DNA of 64,000 bases from Pseudoclavibacter sp. AY1H1 (GTDB lineage: Bacteria > Actinomycetota > Actinomycetes > Actinomycetales > Microbacteriaceae), in assembly GCF_002931055.1 (NCBI RefSeq), contig NZ_PSXX01000004.1, positions 124,001-188,000 of the forward strand. The letters are read 5' to 3'. The translations under genes were made by a program, and so were the position numbers. Shown here piece by piece: positions 40,814-51,890 of the stretch (position 1 is its first letter; each line of letters opens with the position of its first letter). The notes beneath the pieces are model-generated. The model made no database searches and was not told where the DNA came from. It was given only the letters and a program-made list of their open reading frames with translations.

Positions 40814-41604
40814 GCGCCGACGACCGGGTGATCCTCGTCCATGGGTGGCCGGGACTCCCGTCGGACTACGACGCGGTGCGAGACGCCCTCCAGCCTGCGA
40901 CGACGATCGTGCCCGACCTCCGCGGATTCGGAGCAGCGTTCGCGGGCGAGCTCCCGCTCGCTGAGGCCACAGCGGAAGCGCACGCCCGCCGTCTCCTCGA
41001 TGGACTTGCGGACCCTGCCAGCGGCGGCCGCACCATCATCGCCGGCTACGACATCGGCAGCCGAATCGCTCAGGCAGCGCTTCGCCTCGACCCGTCGCGG
41101 TTCGACGGGGCCGTCCTCACCCCCGCGTATCCGGGCATCGGCGACCGCGCGACGGCGCCGTCCCTCGCACCGACATTCTGGTACCAGCACTTCCAACGCG
41201 AGCCGGTCGCTGCCGAGCTGATCGATGGCAGACCCGACGCGGTCGCCAGCTACCTCGACTACCTCTGGCGCACCTGGAGCGGAGCCGCCGCACCCCAGCG
41301 TCACCCGCAGCGCGAGGAGCTCATCGCGGCCTACTCCCGGCCGGGAGCGTTCGCCGCGAGCATCCAGTGGTACCTCGCGAATCGCGGGTACGCGGGCGAA
41401 CTGCCACCGATCGAGACCCCGACCGTCATGCTCTGGCCGACGGAGGATCCCCTGTTCCCGATCGAGTGGGCCGACCGGCTCGACGATCACTTCAGCCGCG
41501 TCAGCCTGCACCCCGTCGTCGGAAGCGGACACCTCCTCCCGATCGAAGCACCCGCCGCCTTCGTCAGCGCGATCCGCTCCCTCGTCGTCGCCAGCGAGCG
41601 CTGA
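40801..41604 (+). CDS. Alpha/beta hydrolase, epoxide-hydrolase-like
   Basis: The 267-residue protein is a compact alpha/beta hydrolase with VILVHGWPGLPSDYDAV, PDLRGFGAA, nucleophile elbow AGYDIGSRIA (Asp nucleophile), and His in VGSGHLLPIEAP. The Asp in the elbow again suggests epoxide hydrolase or dehalogenase chemistry. The ATG at 40801 lies inside the TetR gene's end. It is the second hydrolase of this type around the same TetR gene, so the locus may detoxify or use a reactive epoxide-like compound. Confidence 0.87.
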   Translation: MSELSADDRVILVHGWPGLPSDYDAVRDALQPATTIVPDLRGFGAAFAGELPLAEATAEAHARRLLDGLADPASGGRTIIAGYDIGSRIAQAALRLDPSRFDGAVLTPAYPGIGDRATAPSLAPTFWYQHFQREPVAAELIDGRPDAVASYLDYLWRTWSGAAAPQRHPQREELIAAYSRPGAFAASIQWYLANRGYAGELPPIETPTVMLWPTEDPLFPIEWADRLDDHFSRVSLHPVVGSGHLLPIEAPAAFVSAIRSLVVASER

Positions 41605-41640
41605 GCACACCGGGCGCGCGGCAGCCGACGTCGCCAGGAC

Positions 41641-42828
41641 TCAGAGCGCTCCGTTGCCGGTGGGTCCCTCGGCGAGGTCCCTGAACCGGGGCGCGCCCAG
41701 ATGCATGCAGAAGGCCGCGACGCTCAGCAGCGTCGCGAACACCGCGAGTACGACCTCGGTCCGCACCACGCTCCCGAGGACTCCGATCGCCAGCACCGTC
41801 GACGCGGATGCGGCGTAGGTGGCGACGGCGAACTTCGACGCGAGCGAGCTCTGCTGGCTCGCGGCCGCTCCGCGCGTCAGATGCACCAGCGACGTCCGGT
41901 AGGCCACAGCCCCTCCCGCACCGAGCAGCGCCATCGCGAGCAACGCGAGCGGGTTGTTCGAGAGCAGCACCGACGTGACCGCGAGCGCACAGCCGACGGC
42001 GAACGCGAGGTGACCGCTGGCTGCGGGGAGCAGTCGACCGAGCGGCACGCTCGCGAGCTGAGCGACGGCCGCGGCAACCAGCATGGTGACGCTGCCGCCG
42101 AACTGCGCCAGCGGCATCGCGGCATCGGAGAACACCGTCGGCGCGTAGACGACGCCAGCGCTGAGCCCCGTCCAGACCACCGCGGCGCGCGCGATCGTCC
42201 GGACGTCGGCGCGCGTCAGCCGACGGGAGGTCGGAGCCCCGACTCCGCGCTTGCGCGCAGCCCGTGGCACGCTTCGGGGAAGCAACAGGACAAGGGCCAG
42301 TGCGAGCAGGAGCGCTATCGCGGCGCCAGCGACGTACATGGACATCGCCCCGGCGATGGTCTCGAGCGCCGCAACCCCCTGGGCGATCGCGGTGCCGACG
42401 ACAGCGCCGACGAGGTTCCCCGTCGCGGCCAGTCCCCGCCCACGCCCTTTGAGCGCATCCACCACCAGACCGGCCGCGCCGCCCGTCGCGAGCCCGACCG
42501 CGACCCCGGTCGCCGCCCGCCCGACGAGCAGCTGCACCTCGTTCGAGGACGCGAGGAGCAGGTTCGCGAGCGCCGCGATGAGCAGGGCCGCGACCACGGC
42601 CGAACCGGGTGTCACTCGCAGCCGGGAGAATCCGACGACCAGGAGGGTGGCAACCGCTGCTGACACGTAGACCACGAACGTCAGCGACACACCGAGCGGG
42701 CTCAGGGGCACCTCGACCCGGAGCATGGGCAGCAGCGGGTTGATGCTGTTGGCGCCGGCGATCACGAAGCCGAAGGCGATGGCCGCGAACGCAGCCAGCG
42801 CACGCTCCCTGGGGCGGATGTTCGTCAA
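41641..42828 (-). CDS. MFS transporter
   Basis: The 395-residue protein has about 12 hydrophobic segments. The N-terminal half includes LAAFAAIAFGFVIAGANSIN and PLGVSLTFVVYVSAAVATLL, followed by GRAATGVAVGLATGGAAGLV, which resembles the conserved helix-5 region of drug/metabolite MFS exporters. It has a conserved cytoplasmic loop SRRLTRADVRTIARA between the halves. The TTG start at 42828 follows GGAG with 5-nt spacing. It converges with the hydrolase gene. The substrate is unknown; multidrug or metabolite export is the likeliest general role. Confidence 0.87.
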   Translation of the reverse strand: MTNIRPRERALAAFAAIAFGFVIAGANSINPLLPMLRVEVPLSPLGVSLTFVVYVSAAVATLLVVGFSRLRVTPGSAVVAALLIAALANLLLASSNEVQLLVGRAATGVAVGLATGGAAGLVVDALKGRGRGLAATGNLVGAVVGTAIAQGVAALETIAGAMSMYVAGAAIALLLALALVLLLPRSVPRAARKRGVGAPTSRRLTRADVRTIARAAVVWTGLSAGVVYAPTVFSDAAMPLAQFGGSVTMLVAAAVAQLASVPLGRLLPAASGHLAFAVGCALAVTSVLLSNNPLALLAMALLGAGGAVAYRTSLVHLTRGAAASQQSSLASKFAVATYAASASTVLAIGVLGSVVRTEVVLAVFATLLSVAAFCMHLGAPRFRDLAEGPTGNGAL

Positions 42829-43002
42829 GGGGACTCCAGATATCGCTCACCGATCGGATCGCGAAGGCCCCGAAGGTCACCTGGCGCGCGGGTGCCACGC
42901 GCGCACCCTGCTGAGCCCGAGTGTACCTCCGAACCGCCGGTGGACACCGCCCCAGGATCCGTGTAAGTTCATGCAACGGACATGTGACTGGTCATGCAGG
43001 CA

Positions 43003-43046
43003 GGATCCGATTGTTGCTCTACAGAGCTACGGTCGGGTCCTTTTTT
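43003..43046 (+). promoter_or_regulatory. BglG-type antiterminator/terminator leader of the beta-glucoside operon
   Basis: GGATCCGA (43003-43010) pairs with TCGGGTCC (43033-43040), followed directly by six T residues: a transcription terminator in the leader of the PTS operon. The 5' part (GGATCCGATTGTTGCTCTAC) overlaps a RAT-like hairpin of the kind that BglG/LicT proteins stabilise to prevent termination. The operon encodes such an antiterminator as its third gene. Confidence 0.72.
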
Positions 43047-43090
43047 GTTGCCCGGAAGCTGTCCCCCGAGTTCCAATGGAGGAGCACAAC

Positions 43091-46463
<3,373 letters not shown>

Positions 46464-46499
46464 CCCCCTCCCCTCCAAGCGGCGTCAAAGGAGACCACC

Positions 46500-47327
46500 G
46501 TGCCCGCCATCAAGAAGGTCCTCAATTCCAGTGTGGTGCTCGTCGTCGACGACCGCGGCGTCGAGCGCGTCCTGCTGGGCAAGGGCATCGGGTACGGCCA
46601 GAAGCCGGGCGACGAGGTTTCGGCGACGATCACGGACCAGGAGTTCATCTCCCTCCCTGACTCGGATCACCGGAACCTCGTCGAGCTGCTCGCGCAGATC
46701 CCGGCAGAGTACGTCGAGCTGACCCGCGAGATCGTCGCGGATGCGGGTCGAGCGGGACTCACCCTCGACCCGCACGTGTACCTCACCCTCACCGACCACC
46801 TCCACTTCGCGGTGGAGCGATACCGGAAGGGCATCGCCCTCACGAACCGGCTCGCGTGGGAGGTGCGCACCGTCTACCCGGACCACCACGCCGTGAGCGT
46901 CCGCGCCCTCGACGACGTCGAACGACGCCTCGGCGTGCGGCTCGGCGAGGAGGAGGCAGCCAACGTCGCCTTCCACCTCGTCAACGCCGACACGGGCAAG
47001 CTCGGCGTCGACTCGATGCGCGTCGTCGACCTTGTCGCGAAGGTCACGAGCATCGTGACGATGACCTCCGCCGTCCGGGTCTCCAGGAAGGACCTCCACG
47101 CCTCGCGGTTCCTCACGCACCTGCAGTTCTTCGCGGAGCGATTCTTCGCAGGCCAGCTGCTGGGCGGCGACGACTTCCTGTTCCGGAACCTCAGCGAGCG
47201 CGCCCCTCGTGCGATCGCGACCGCGGAACGCGTGCGCACGTTCATCCGCGAGACGCACGGCGTGGAGCTTCCCGACGAGGAAGTGGCCTTCCTCGCGGTG
47301 CACATCGCGCGCGCCTCGCCGGAGTAG
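46500..47327 (+). CDS. BglG/LicT-family transcription antiterminator
   Basis: The 275-residue protein has an N-terminal RNA-binding domain (KKVLNSSVVLVVDDRGVERV, GKGIGYGQKPGDEV). Two PRD domains follow with phosphorylatable histidines (YLTLTDHLHFAVERY in PRD1, FLTHLQFFAERFF in PRD2). It binds the RAT in the leader RNA and lets transcription pass the terminator when the substrate PTS is active. The GTG start is at 46500. It is the last gene of the three-gene operon, so it controls its own expression as well. Confidence 0.94.
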   Translation: MPAIKKVLNSSVVLVVDDRGVERVLLGKGIGYGQKPGDEVSATITDQEFISLPDSDHRNLVELLAQIPAEYVELTREIVADAGRAGLTLDPHVYLTLTDHLHFAVERYRKGIALTNRLAWEVRTVYPDHHAVSVRALDDVERRLGVRLGEEEAANVAFHLVNADTGKLGVDSMRVVDLVAKVTSIVTMTSAVRVSRKDLHASRFLTHLQFFAERFFAGQLLGGDDFLFRNLSERAPRAIATAERVRTFIRETHGVELPDEEVAFLAVHIARASPE

Positions 47328-47352
47328 AGATGAACGCGGCACCCCATCCCTC

Positions 47353-48780
47353 CTACCGGCGTCGATCCCCGGCTTCGGCCGCCTGACCCCGGAGGCGACC
47401 CGCGACCCACACACCGACCAGGGCGAGTGCGGCGGTGGACCCGAAGACCGCGAGGAACGCGGGCGTCGTGGCGTCGAGCCGTGCGACGGCCGCCCCACCG
47501 AGGCCGGCGATGACCGCCGTCGCGAGGGTCTGCGCGAGCTGCAGGCTCGCGCTGATGCTCCCCGCAGCCGAGGTCGGCGTGGCCGACATGGTCGCCGCCG
47601 TCGACGCGTTGAACGCGATCCCCATCCCGATTCCCGCGATGCCCCAGCCGACGACGGCCCAGCCCGGCCAGACCGCCGGAAGCGCGACAGCCGCCCCCAT
47701 GAGCAGCTGGCCACCCAGCAGGACGAGCATCCCGACCCTCGTCGAGCGAGCGCGCTGTCCGGGCCGGGCTGCGTCGATCCGCGCCTGCACGAACGACCCG
47801 GCCGTCCAGGCGAGCGCGCCGGCCGCGAGGCCCAGCCCTGCGATCGTGACGTCGAGGCCGTGGATGCTCGTGAGCCCGAGGGGCAGGAACGCCTCCGACC
47901 CGAAATACACGCCGCACAGGATGAAGCGCACGACGACCCCGGCCGGCGCACCACGGCGCGCACGGAAAGATCCCACGGGCAGGGTGCTGCGCAAGCCGAC
48001 GGCTGCAGCCACCAGGCCCACGACAAGCAGCGCGAGCATCAGCGGGAGCGCATCCACCTCGAGGCCGAAGAGCACGGCCCCCGTCCCGGCCGCCAGGAGC
48101 ACCGAGAACCAGACGGGCGCGGAGAACAACCGGCCACTCCGCACCCTTGGGCCTGCCGAGACCCGGCGTGCACCCGGCAAGACGAGCGGGAGGAGGAGGA
48201 TCGTGATCGGCGCGATGGTCCAGAACACGACGCGCCAGTCGAGCACCGTCGTGAGCACCCCGGCGAAGACCGGGCCCAGGAGCGACGGGATCGTCCACGC
48301 AGACGACAGGAACGCGAACATGACGGCCTGGAGCCGAGGCGGATACGCGAGGCCGACCAGGCTGTAGGCGTACGCCATGATCGCTCCGACCCCGAACCCC
48401 TGGAGCGCTCGCGCGGCCACGAACACTCCCCACCCGGGGGCGAGGCCAGCGAGCAGGCAGCCGAACGCGAAGACCAGGCTTCCGACCACCACTGCCCGGG
48501 CGGGCCCCCTCCGGTCGATGTCGCTCCCGGCGACGACGGTGCCGACGATGCTGGCGAGCATGAGCGCCGAGAGCCCCCAGCCGTATCCGCGCAGGCCGCC
48601 CAGCTCCTCGGCGACGGTCGGGAGGACGGTCGCGACCCCCAGCGATTCGAAGGCCACCGCCCCGACGCTCACGAGGATCCCGATCGTGGACCCGCGCAGA
48701 CGGGGCGAGAAGACACCTCCGGCCTCTACCTCTGAGGGTGTCGTCGCCTCCGCCGTCGAACGCGATTCATCCTGCTGCAT
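47353..48780 (-). CDS. MFS drug-type exporter
   Basis: The 475-residue protein has about 14 hydrophobic segments, as in DHA2-type exporters. The N-terminal motif is GILVSVGAVAFESLGVATVL, and motif A-like DIDRRGPARAVVV and motif C-like WTIPSLLGPVFAGVL are present. A drug or antibiotic efflux role is likely by family. It is divergent from a TetR gene across a region with a 14-bp near-perfect dyad. The ATG at 48780 follows GGGAG with 6-nt spacing; the frame could extend to 48792 but has no ribosome site there. Confidence 0.9.
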   Translation of the reverse strand: MQQDESRSTAEATTPSEVEAGGVFSPRLRGSTIGILVSVGAVAFESLGVATVLPTVAEELGGLRGYGWGLSALMLASIVGTVVAGSDIDRRGPARAVVVGSLVFAFGCLLAGLAPGWGVFVAARALQGFGVGAIMAYAYSLVGLAYPPRLQAVMFAFLSSAWTIPSLLGPVFAGVLTTVLDWRVVFWTIAPITILLLPLVLPGARRVSAGPRVRSGRLFSAPVWFSVLLAAGTGAVLFGLEVDALPLMLALLVVGLVAAAVGLRSTLPVGSFRARRGAPAGVVVRFILCGVYFGSEAFLPLGLTSIHGLDVTIAGLGLAAGALAWTAGSFVQARIDAARPGQRARSTRVGMLVLLGGQLLMGAAVALPAVWPGWAVVGWGIAGIGMGIAFNASTAATMSATPTSAAGSISASLQLAQTLATAVIAGLGGAAVARLDATTPAFLAVFGSTAALALVGVWVAGRLRGQAAEAGDRRR

Positions 48781-48790
48781 GCGCACTCCC

Positions 48791-48823
48791 ATTCATTACA
48801 TTCCACACCGGAACGTAATGAAT
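48791..48823. promoter_or_regulatory. Long inverted repeat, TetR operator of the MFS exporter
   Basis: ATTCATTACATTCC (48791-48804) and GGAACGTAATGAAT (48810-48823) form 14-bp arms with one mismatch and a 5-bp spacer. They cover most of the 61-bp gap between the divergent exporter and regulator genes. This is a strong candidate site for the adjacent TetR protein. Confidence 0.8.
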
Positions 48824-48841
48824 GTAGGGTACGGTGAGGCA

Positions 48842-49501
48842 ATGCCGCAACCAGAGCCGCACGCTGCACCCCGGACCCGATCACTGCCGCACGGCCGCCC
48901 CCGCGACGCGACGATCGACGCCAGGGCGACCGAGGCGGTCATCGGCCTCCTCAAGACCGGCCAGTACCGCTCGCTCACGATGGAGAATGTCGCGGCAGCC
49001 GCCGGCACGAGCAAGCCAGCGCTTCGACGGCGCTGGAAGAGTCTGCCCGGCATCGTCGTGCACACGCTCATCTCGGTGCTCGGAACGACGCCGACACCAG
49101 ATACCGGCTGCGTGCACTGCGACCTCGTCAGCGGCATCTCGAACATCGCCGACGGGTTCGGCAACTCCCCCATCACCCGCGCACTCCCGGGACTCCTCGC
49201 CGACCTGGAGGCCGACCCGGAGCTCCGCGAGCTGTTCCTCCGCGAGTACTTCGAGGCTCGCCGCGCGACGAGCAGGACAGTCCTCGAGCACGCCATCGAG
49301 CGAGGAGATCTGCGGGCGGGACTCGACATGGAGCTCACCCTCGACCTCCTCGCGGCACCGCTCTACTACCGAGCGTTCTTCGGCCACCAGCCGATCGACG
49401 CGAAGCTCGCCGAGCGCACGGTGCTCAGCGTCCTGACCGGCATCGCCGACCCCTCCTGGCGAGAACGGCACCATTCGGAACAGGACCGGCCGCCAAGCTA
49501 G
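48842..49501 (+). CDS. TetR-family regulator of the MFS exporter
   Basis: The 219-residue protein has an N-terminal helix-turn-helix (HGRPRDATIDARATEAVIGL, YRSLTMENVAAAAGTSKPAL, then RRRWKSLPGIVVHTLISV). A C-terminal domain with DCVH-type cysteines (TGCVHCDLVSGIS) follows. The C-terminal segments (PGLLADLEADPELRELFL) match TetR_C_11/16-like regulators of exporters. It is divergent from the MFS exporter, with the 14-bp dyad between them. ATG 48842 is the first start downstream of the operator; the frame to 48377 is antisense to the exporter. Confidence 0.9.
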   Translation: MPQPEPHAAPRTRSLPHGRPRDATIDARATEAVIGLLKTGQYRSLTMENVAAAAGTSKPALRRRWKSLPGIVVHTLISVLGTTPTPDTGCVHCDLVSGISNIADGFGNSPITRALPGLLADLEADPELRELFLREYFEARRATSRTVLEHAIERGDLRAGLDMELTLDLLAAPLYYRAFFGHQPIDAKLAERTVLSVLTGIADPSWRERHHSEQDRPPS

Positions 49502-49543
49502 CCGAGTCGAGCGCCGCCTCGAACGCTGTGCTGAACACCGTGC

Positions 49544-50083
49544 TCAAGAAACGGACGATGCTGCCGCCGCCGCGCGGTGCGCGCGCACACGTCCGCGGGA
49601 TGCACACGCAGCCGCCGGGCACCACCGCCTGCGGCCGGATGAATCCAGAAAGACCCAGCGGCAGTCGACCTCGTCGCACTGGCGGAGGAGCGCTCGGTCG
49701 GGCCCACGCAGCGTGAGGGTCGCCTGGATGGCGAGCGCTGACAGCGCGGATGCGACATCGCCGAGCGGCGCCCCGGCTAGAGCCGGGTTCCCCTTCGTGG
49801 AGAACTCGAGGAGCGCATCCATGCTCAGCTCCCTGGGTGACGAGGGCTCCACGGCTGCCATAGCGAGCCCACGAAGGGTCTCACGGAGCCGCACCGTCTC
49901 CTTCAGGTCGCCTCCACTCGGCGCCTCGAGGGGTCGCAGGCCCATCAACGTGAGCCACCGCTGGAGGTCTTCAGGGGCGCGAAGGCGCTCGATGGGATGC
50001 GCACCGAATGTCTGCCCCCGAGTGGCGAGGAGATTGAGCCACGCCGCTCCACCATCTGTCCTGAATGCTGTCTTGTCGGCCAC
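49544..50083 (-). CDS. CGNR zinc-finger (ABATE domain) regulator
   Basis: The 179-residue protein has the ABATE-domain layout: WLNLLATRG near the N-terminus, DLQRWLTLMGLRP, LRETLRGLAMAAVEP and then the C-terminal zinc-finger region QCDEVDCRWVFLDSSGRRRW followed by CPAAACASRGRVRAHRA. In typical members the last part reads CGNRxKxRAHR; here CASR replaces CGNR while the surrounding zinc Cys and RAHR are kept. Proteins of this type are likely transcriptional regulators. It is divergent from the CMD-like gene across a 7-bp perfect dyad. Confidence 0.85.
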   Translation of the reverse strand: MADKTAFRTDGGAAWLNLLATRGQTFGAHPIERLRAPEDLQRWLTLMGLRPLEAPSGGDLKETVRLRETLRGLAMAAVEPSSPRELSMDALLEFSTKGNPALAGAPLGDVASALSALAIQATLTLRGPDRALLRQCDEVDCRWVFLDSSGRRRWCPAAACASRGRVRAHRAAAAASSVS

Positions 50084-50091
50084 TCGACAAG

Positions 50092-50112
50092 TGTAACGTG
50101 TGAACCGTTACA
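50092..50112. promoter_or_regulatory. TGTAACG inverted repeat between CGNR and CMD genes
   Basis: TGTAACG (50092-50098) and CGTTACA (50106-50112) form a perfect 7-bp dyad with a 7-bp spacer in the 42-bp gap between divergent genes. It is the probable binding site of the CGNR regulator, and its proximity to both starts suggests repression in both directions. Confidence 0.6.
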
Positions 50113-50125
50113 GAATGGAGTCGCC

Positions 50126-50512
50126 ATGGACAGGCAGTACGACCCAGAGGCGGGCCTCGATACGCTCGCCGCGTTGCAGGAACCCGAGACGACGCAGGGA
50201 TGGCGCACGACCGTCGACGCGACGGCGCCCGGTTTCGACGAGTGGATCGTCGGTGCGGTCTTCGGCGGCACCTACCAGCGCCCCGGGCTCAGCCCCCGCG
50301 ATCGGCAGCTCCTCAACCTCGGAGCCCTCGCGGCACTGGGCGGCGTGGATCCTCAACTGCAGGGACAGATCGCATCCTCGATCAGGATCGGCATGTCGCG
50401 GGAGGAGGTCGCCGAGGCCTTCGTTCACCTCGTCGCCTACGTCGGCCTGCCCCGCACCATGGCGGCCCTGCGCGCACTCGACACGGTCTCCCCGAACAGC
50501 GCGACAGCGTGA
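50126..50512 (+). CDS. Carboxymuconolactone-decarboxylase-like protein
   Basis: The 128-residue protein matches the CMD fold: DEWIVGAVFGGTYQRPGLSPRDRQLLNLGALAALGG, then QLQGQIASSIRIGMSREEVAEAF, then VHLVAYVGLPRTMAALRAL. It lacks the CxxC pair of AhpD-type peroxidases, so it fits the decarboxylase or lactonase branch. GGAG precedes the ATG at 50126. Its stop overlaps the downstream phosphotriesterase-like gene by GTGA. The pair may break down a lactone or aromatic ring-cleavage product, which is inference. Confidence 0.88.
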   Translation: MDRQYDPEAGLDTLAALQEPETTQGWRTTVDATAPGFDEWIVGAVFGGTYQRPGLSPRDRQLLNLGALAALGGVDPQLQGQIASSIRIGMSREEVAEAFVHLVAYVGLPRTMAALRALDTVSPNSATA

Positions 50513-51429
50513 CCGGGGAGGTCGTCCGAACGACTGCCGGCGACCTCGACGCGGCGAGCCTCGGCGTCGTGGATTCGCACGACCATCTCTTCCTCTCCAC
50601 GCCGGCCCTGCCAGGCCAGGAGCTCGCCGACTTCGGGGCCGCGGTGCTCGAGGCTGACCTCTTCCGCGAGGCCGGCGGAACCACGATCGTGCAGTGGACT
50701 CCGCGCGGCCTCGGTCGGCAGCTGGCCGCACTGCAGGAACTCGGGCATGCGTCTCGAGTCCACATCGTCGCCGCGACCGGCCGGCACCGCCGGGAGGTCT
50801 ATCGGCCCGGGCATCCACTGCTCGACGCCAGTGCCGTCGAACTCGCGGCGGCCTTCGTCGACGACGTGATCGATCGGCGGTGCGGCCTGATCAAGGTCGG
50901 GACCGGACCGGCGGGCGCGACGCCGTTCGAGCGGACCAGCTTGGATGCGGCCGCGGCCGCGCATCACGCGACCGGTGCGCCCATCGCCGTCCACCTGGAA
51001 GGAGGAAGGTGCGCCCTCGCGGTCGTCGGCCTGCTCCGGGAGCTCGAGGTGGCCCCTGAAGCCGTCGTCCTGGGACACCTGGGCCGCAACCCCGACCTCG
51101 AGTACATCGCCGAAGTCAGCGCCACCGGCGCGTACCTTTGCGTCCACGGCCCCTCGCCCAACCACGCCCGCACGGACTCCGCCCTTCTGTCCGTCATCAG
51201 CCGGATCGTGGACACGGGGCATGCCGGCTCGCTCCTCATCGGCGGCGACACCACGACGCGCTCGGCGACGGCAGCCAACGGCGGGGCCGGGATGCGCGGC
51301 CTCCTCAGCCAGACGAGGCGGACGATCGCCTCGCACGTCGGCGACGCCGTCGCCACAGCGATGTTCACGACGAATCCCGCTCGGGCGTGGCGCCTTCGCG
51401 GCAGTGGGCACCCCGAACGAGGTTCGTGA
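50509..51429 (+). CDS. Phosphotriesterase-like metal-dependent hydrolase
   Basis: The 306-residue TIM-barrel hydrolase has the binuclear metal motifs of the phosphotriesterase family: His24-x-His26 in VVDSHDHLF, the bridging Lys in GLIKVGTGPAG, His in IAVHLEGGRC, His in VVLGHLGRNPD and Asp in LLIGGDTTT. Family members include lactonases and phosphotriesterases, and the CMD-like partner favours a lactone. The GTG start overlaps the upstream stop. It converges with the DUF4440-like gene, only 1 bp apart. Confidence 0.9.
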   Translation: MTGEVVRTTAGDLDAASLGVVDSHDHLFLSTPALPGQELADFGAAVLEADLFREAGGTTIVQWTPRGLGRQLAALQELGHASRVHIVAATGRHRREVYRPGHPLLDASAVELAAAFVDDVIDRRCGLIKVGTGPAGATPFERTSLDAAAAAHHATGAPIAVHLEGGRCALAVVGLLRELEVAPEAVVLGHLGRNPDLEYIAEVSATGAYLCVHGPSPNHARTDSALLSVISRIVDTGHAGSLLIGGDTTTRSATAANGGAGMRGLLSQTRRTIASHVGDAVATAMFTTNPARAWRLRGSGHPERGS

Positions 51430-51430
51430 A

Positions 51431-51802
51431 CTACAGCTCAGTCGGCGAGCTGGGGATGATCGTCCCCTGGTGGTATCGGAGGGTTGGGCCTCGCGTGTCC
51501 CACAGCGACGCATGCCTGCTGTCCCGGCCGGGCTCATGGAGCACGTAGTTCACGAGCACGAGCTCCGCACTCACCCGGTTGAAGAGCCACTCCGATGTGC
51601 GCGGAAGAGGGCGCTCCTCCTCGCCGGCCAGGGCCGCCACCGACTCCGCGTACGTCCAGCGACGCCCGGAGCGCCCGATCTCTGCGAAGTCCTCAGATAG
51701 GAACGCGGACGTCTGGGCGGAGTCGGCTCGCACGGCCGACGAGAGCAGCGCGAGTTCAGCGCTCTTGATGTCCGCGAAGTCCTCGGTATCCGTCTCCCAC
51801 AT
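51431..51802 (-). CDS. DUF4440/NTF2-like protein
   Basis: The 123-residue protein has the NTF2-like features of the DUF4440 group: an N-terminal helix (ELALLSSAVRADSAQTSAFLSEDF), a beta-sheet core with RRWTYAESVAAL, and the ending RHASLWDTRGPTLRYHQGT, a motif common in DUF4440 proteins. No signal peptide is visible. It lies between a hydrolase gene and the iron-uptake locus and may belong to neither. Enzymatic function is not established for such small members. Confidence 0.8.
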   Translation of the reverse strand: MWETDTEDFADIKSAELALLSSAVRADSAQTSAFLSEDFAEIGRSGRRWTYAESVAALAGEEERPLPRTSEWLFNRVSAELVLVNYVLHEPGRDSRHASLWDTRGPTLRYHQGTIIPSSPTEL

Positions 51803-51890
51803 AGAGCGACCCTACCGACGCATCTGCTCGTCGCAGCCCCGGCAGGAGCCTCTCGGCCCCTGCCCGTTGGACCTGAACGGGAGCACGGGC

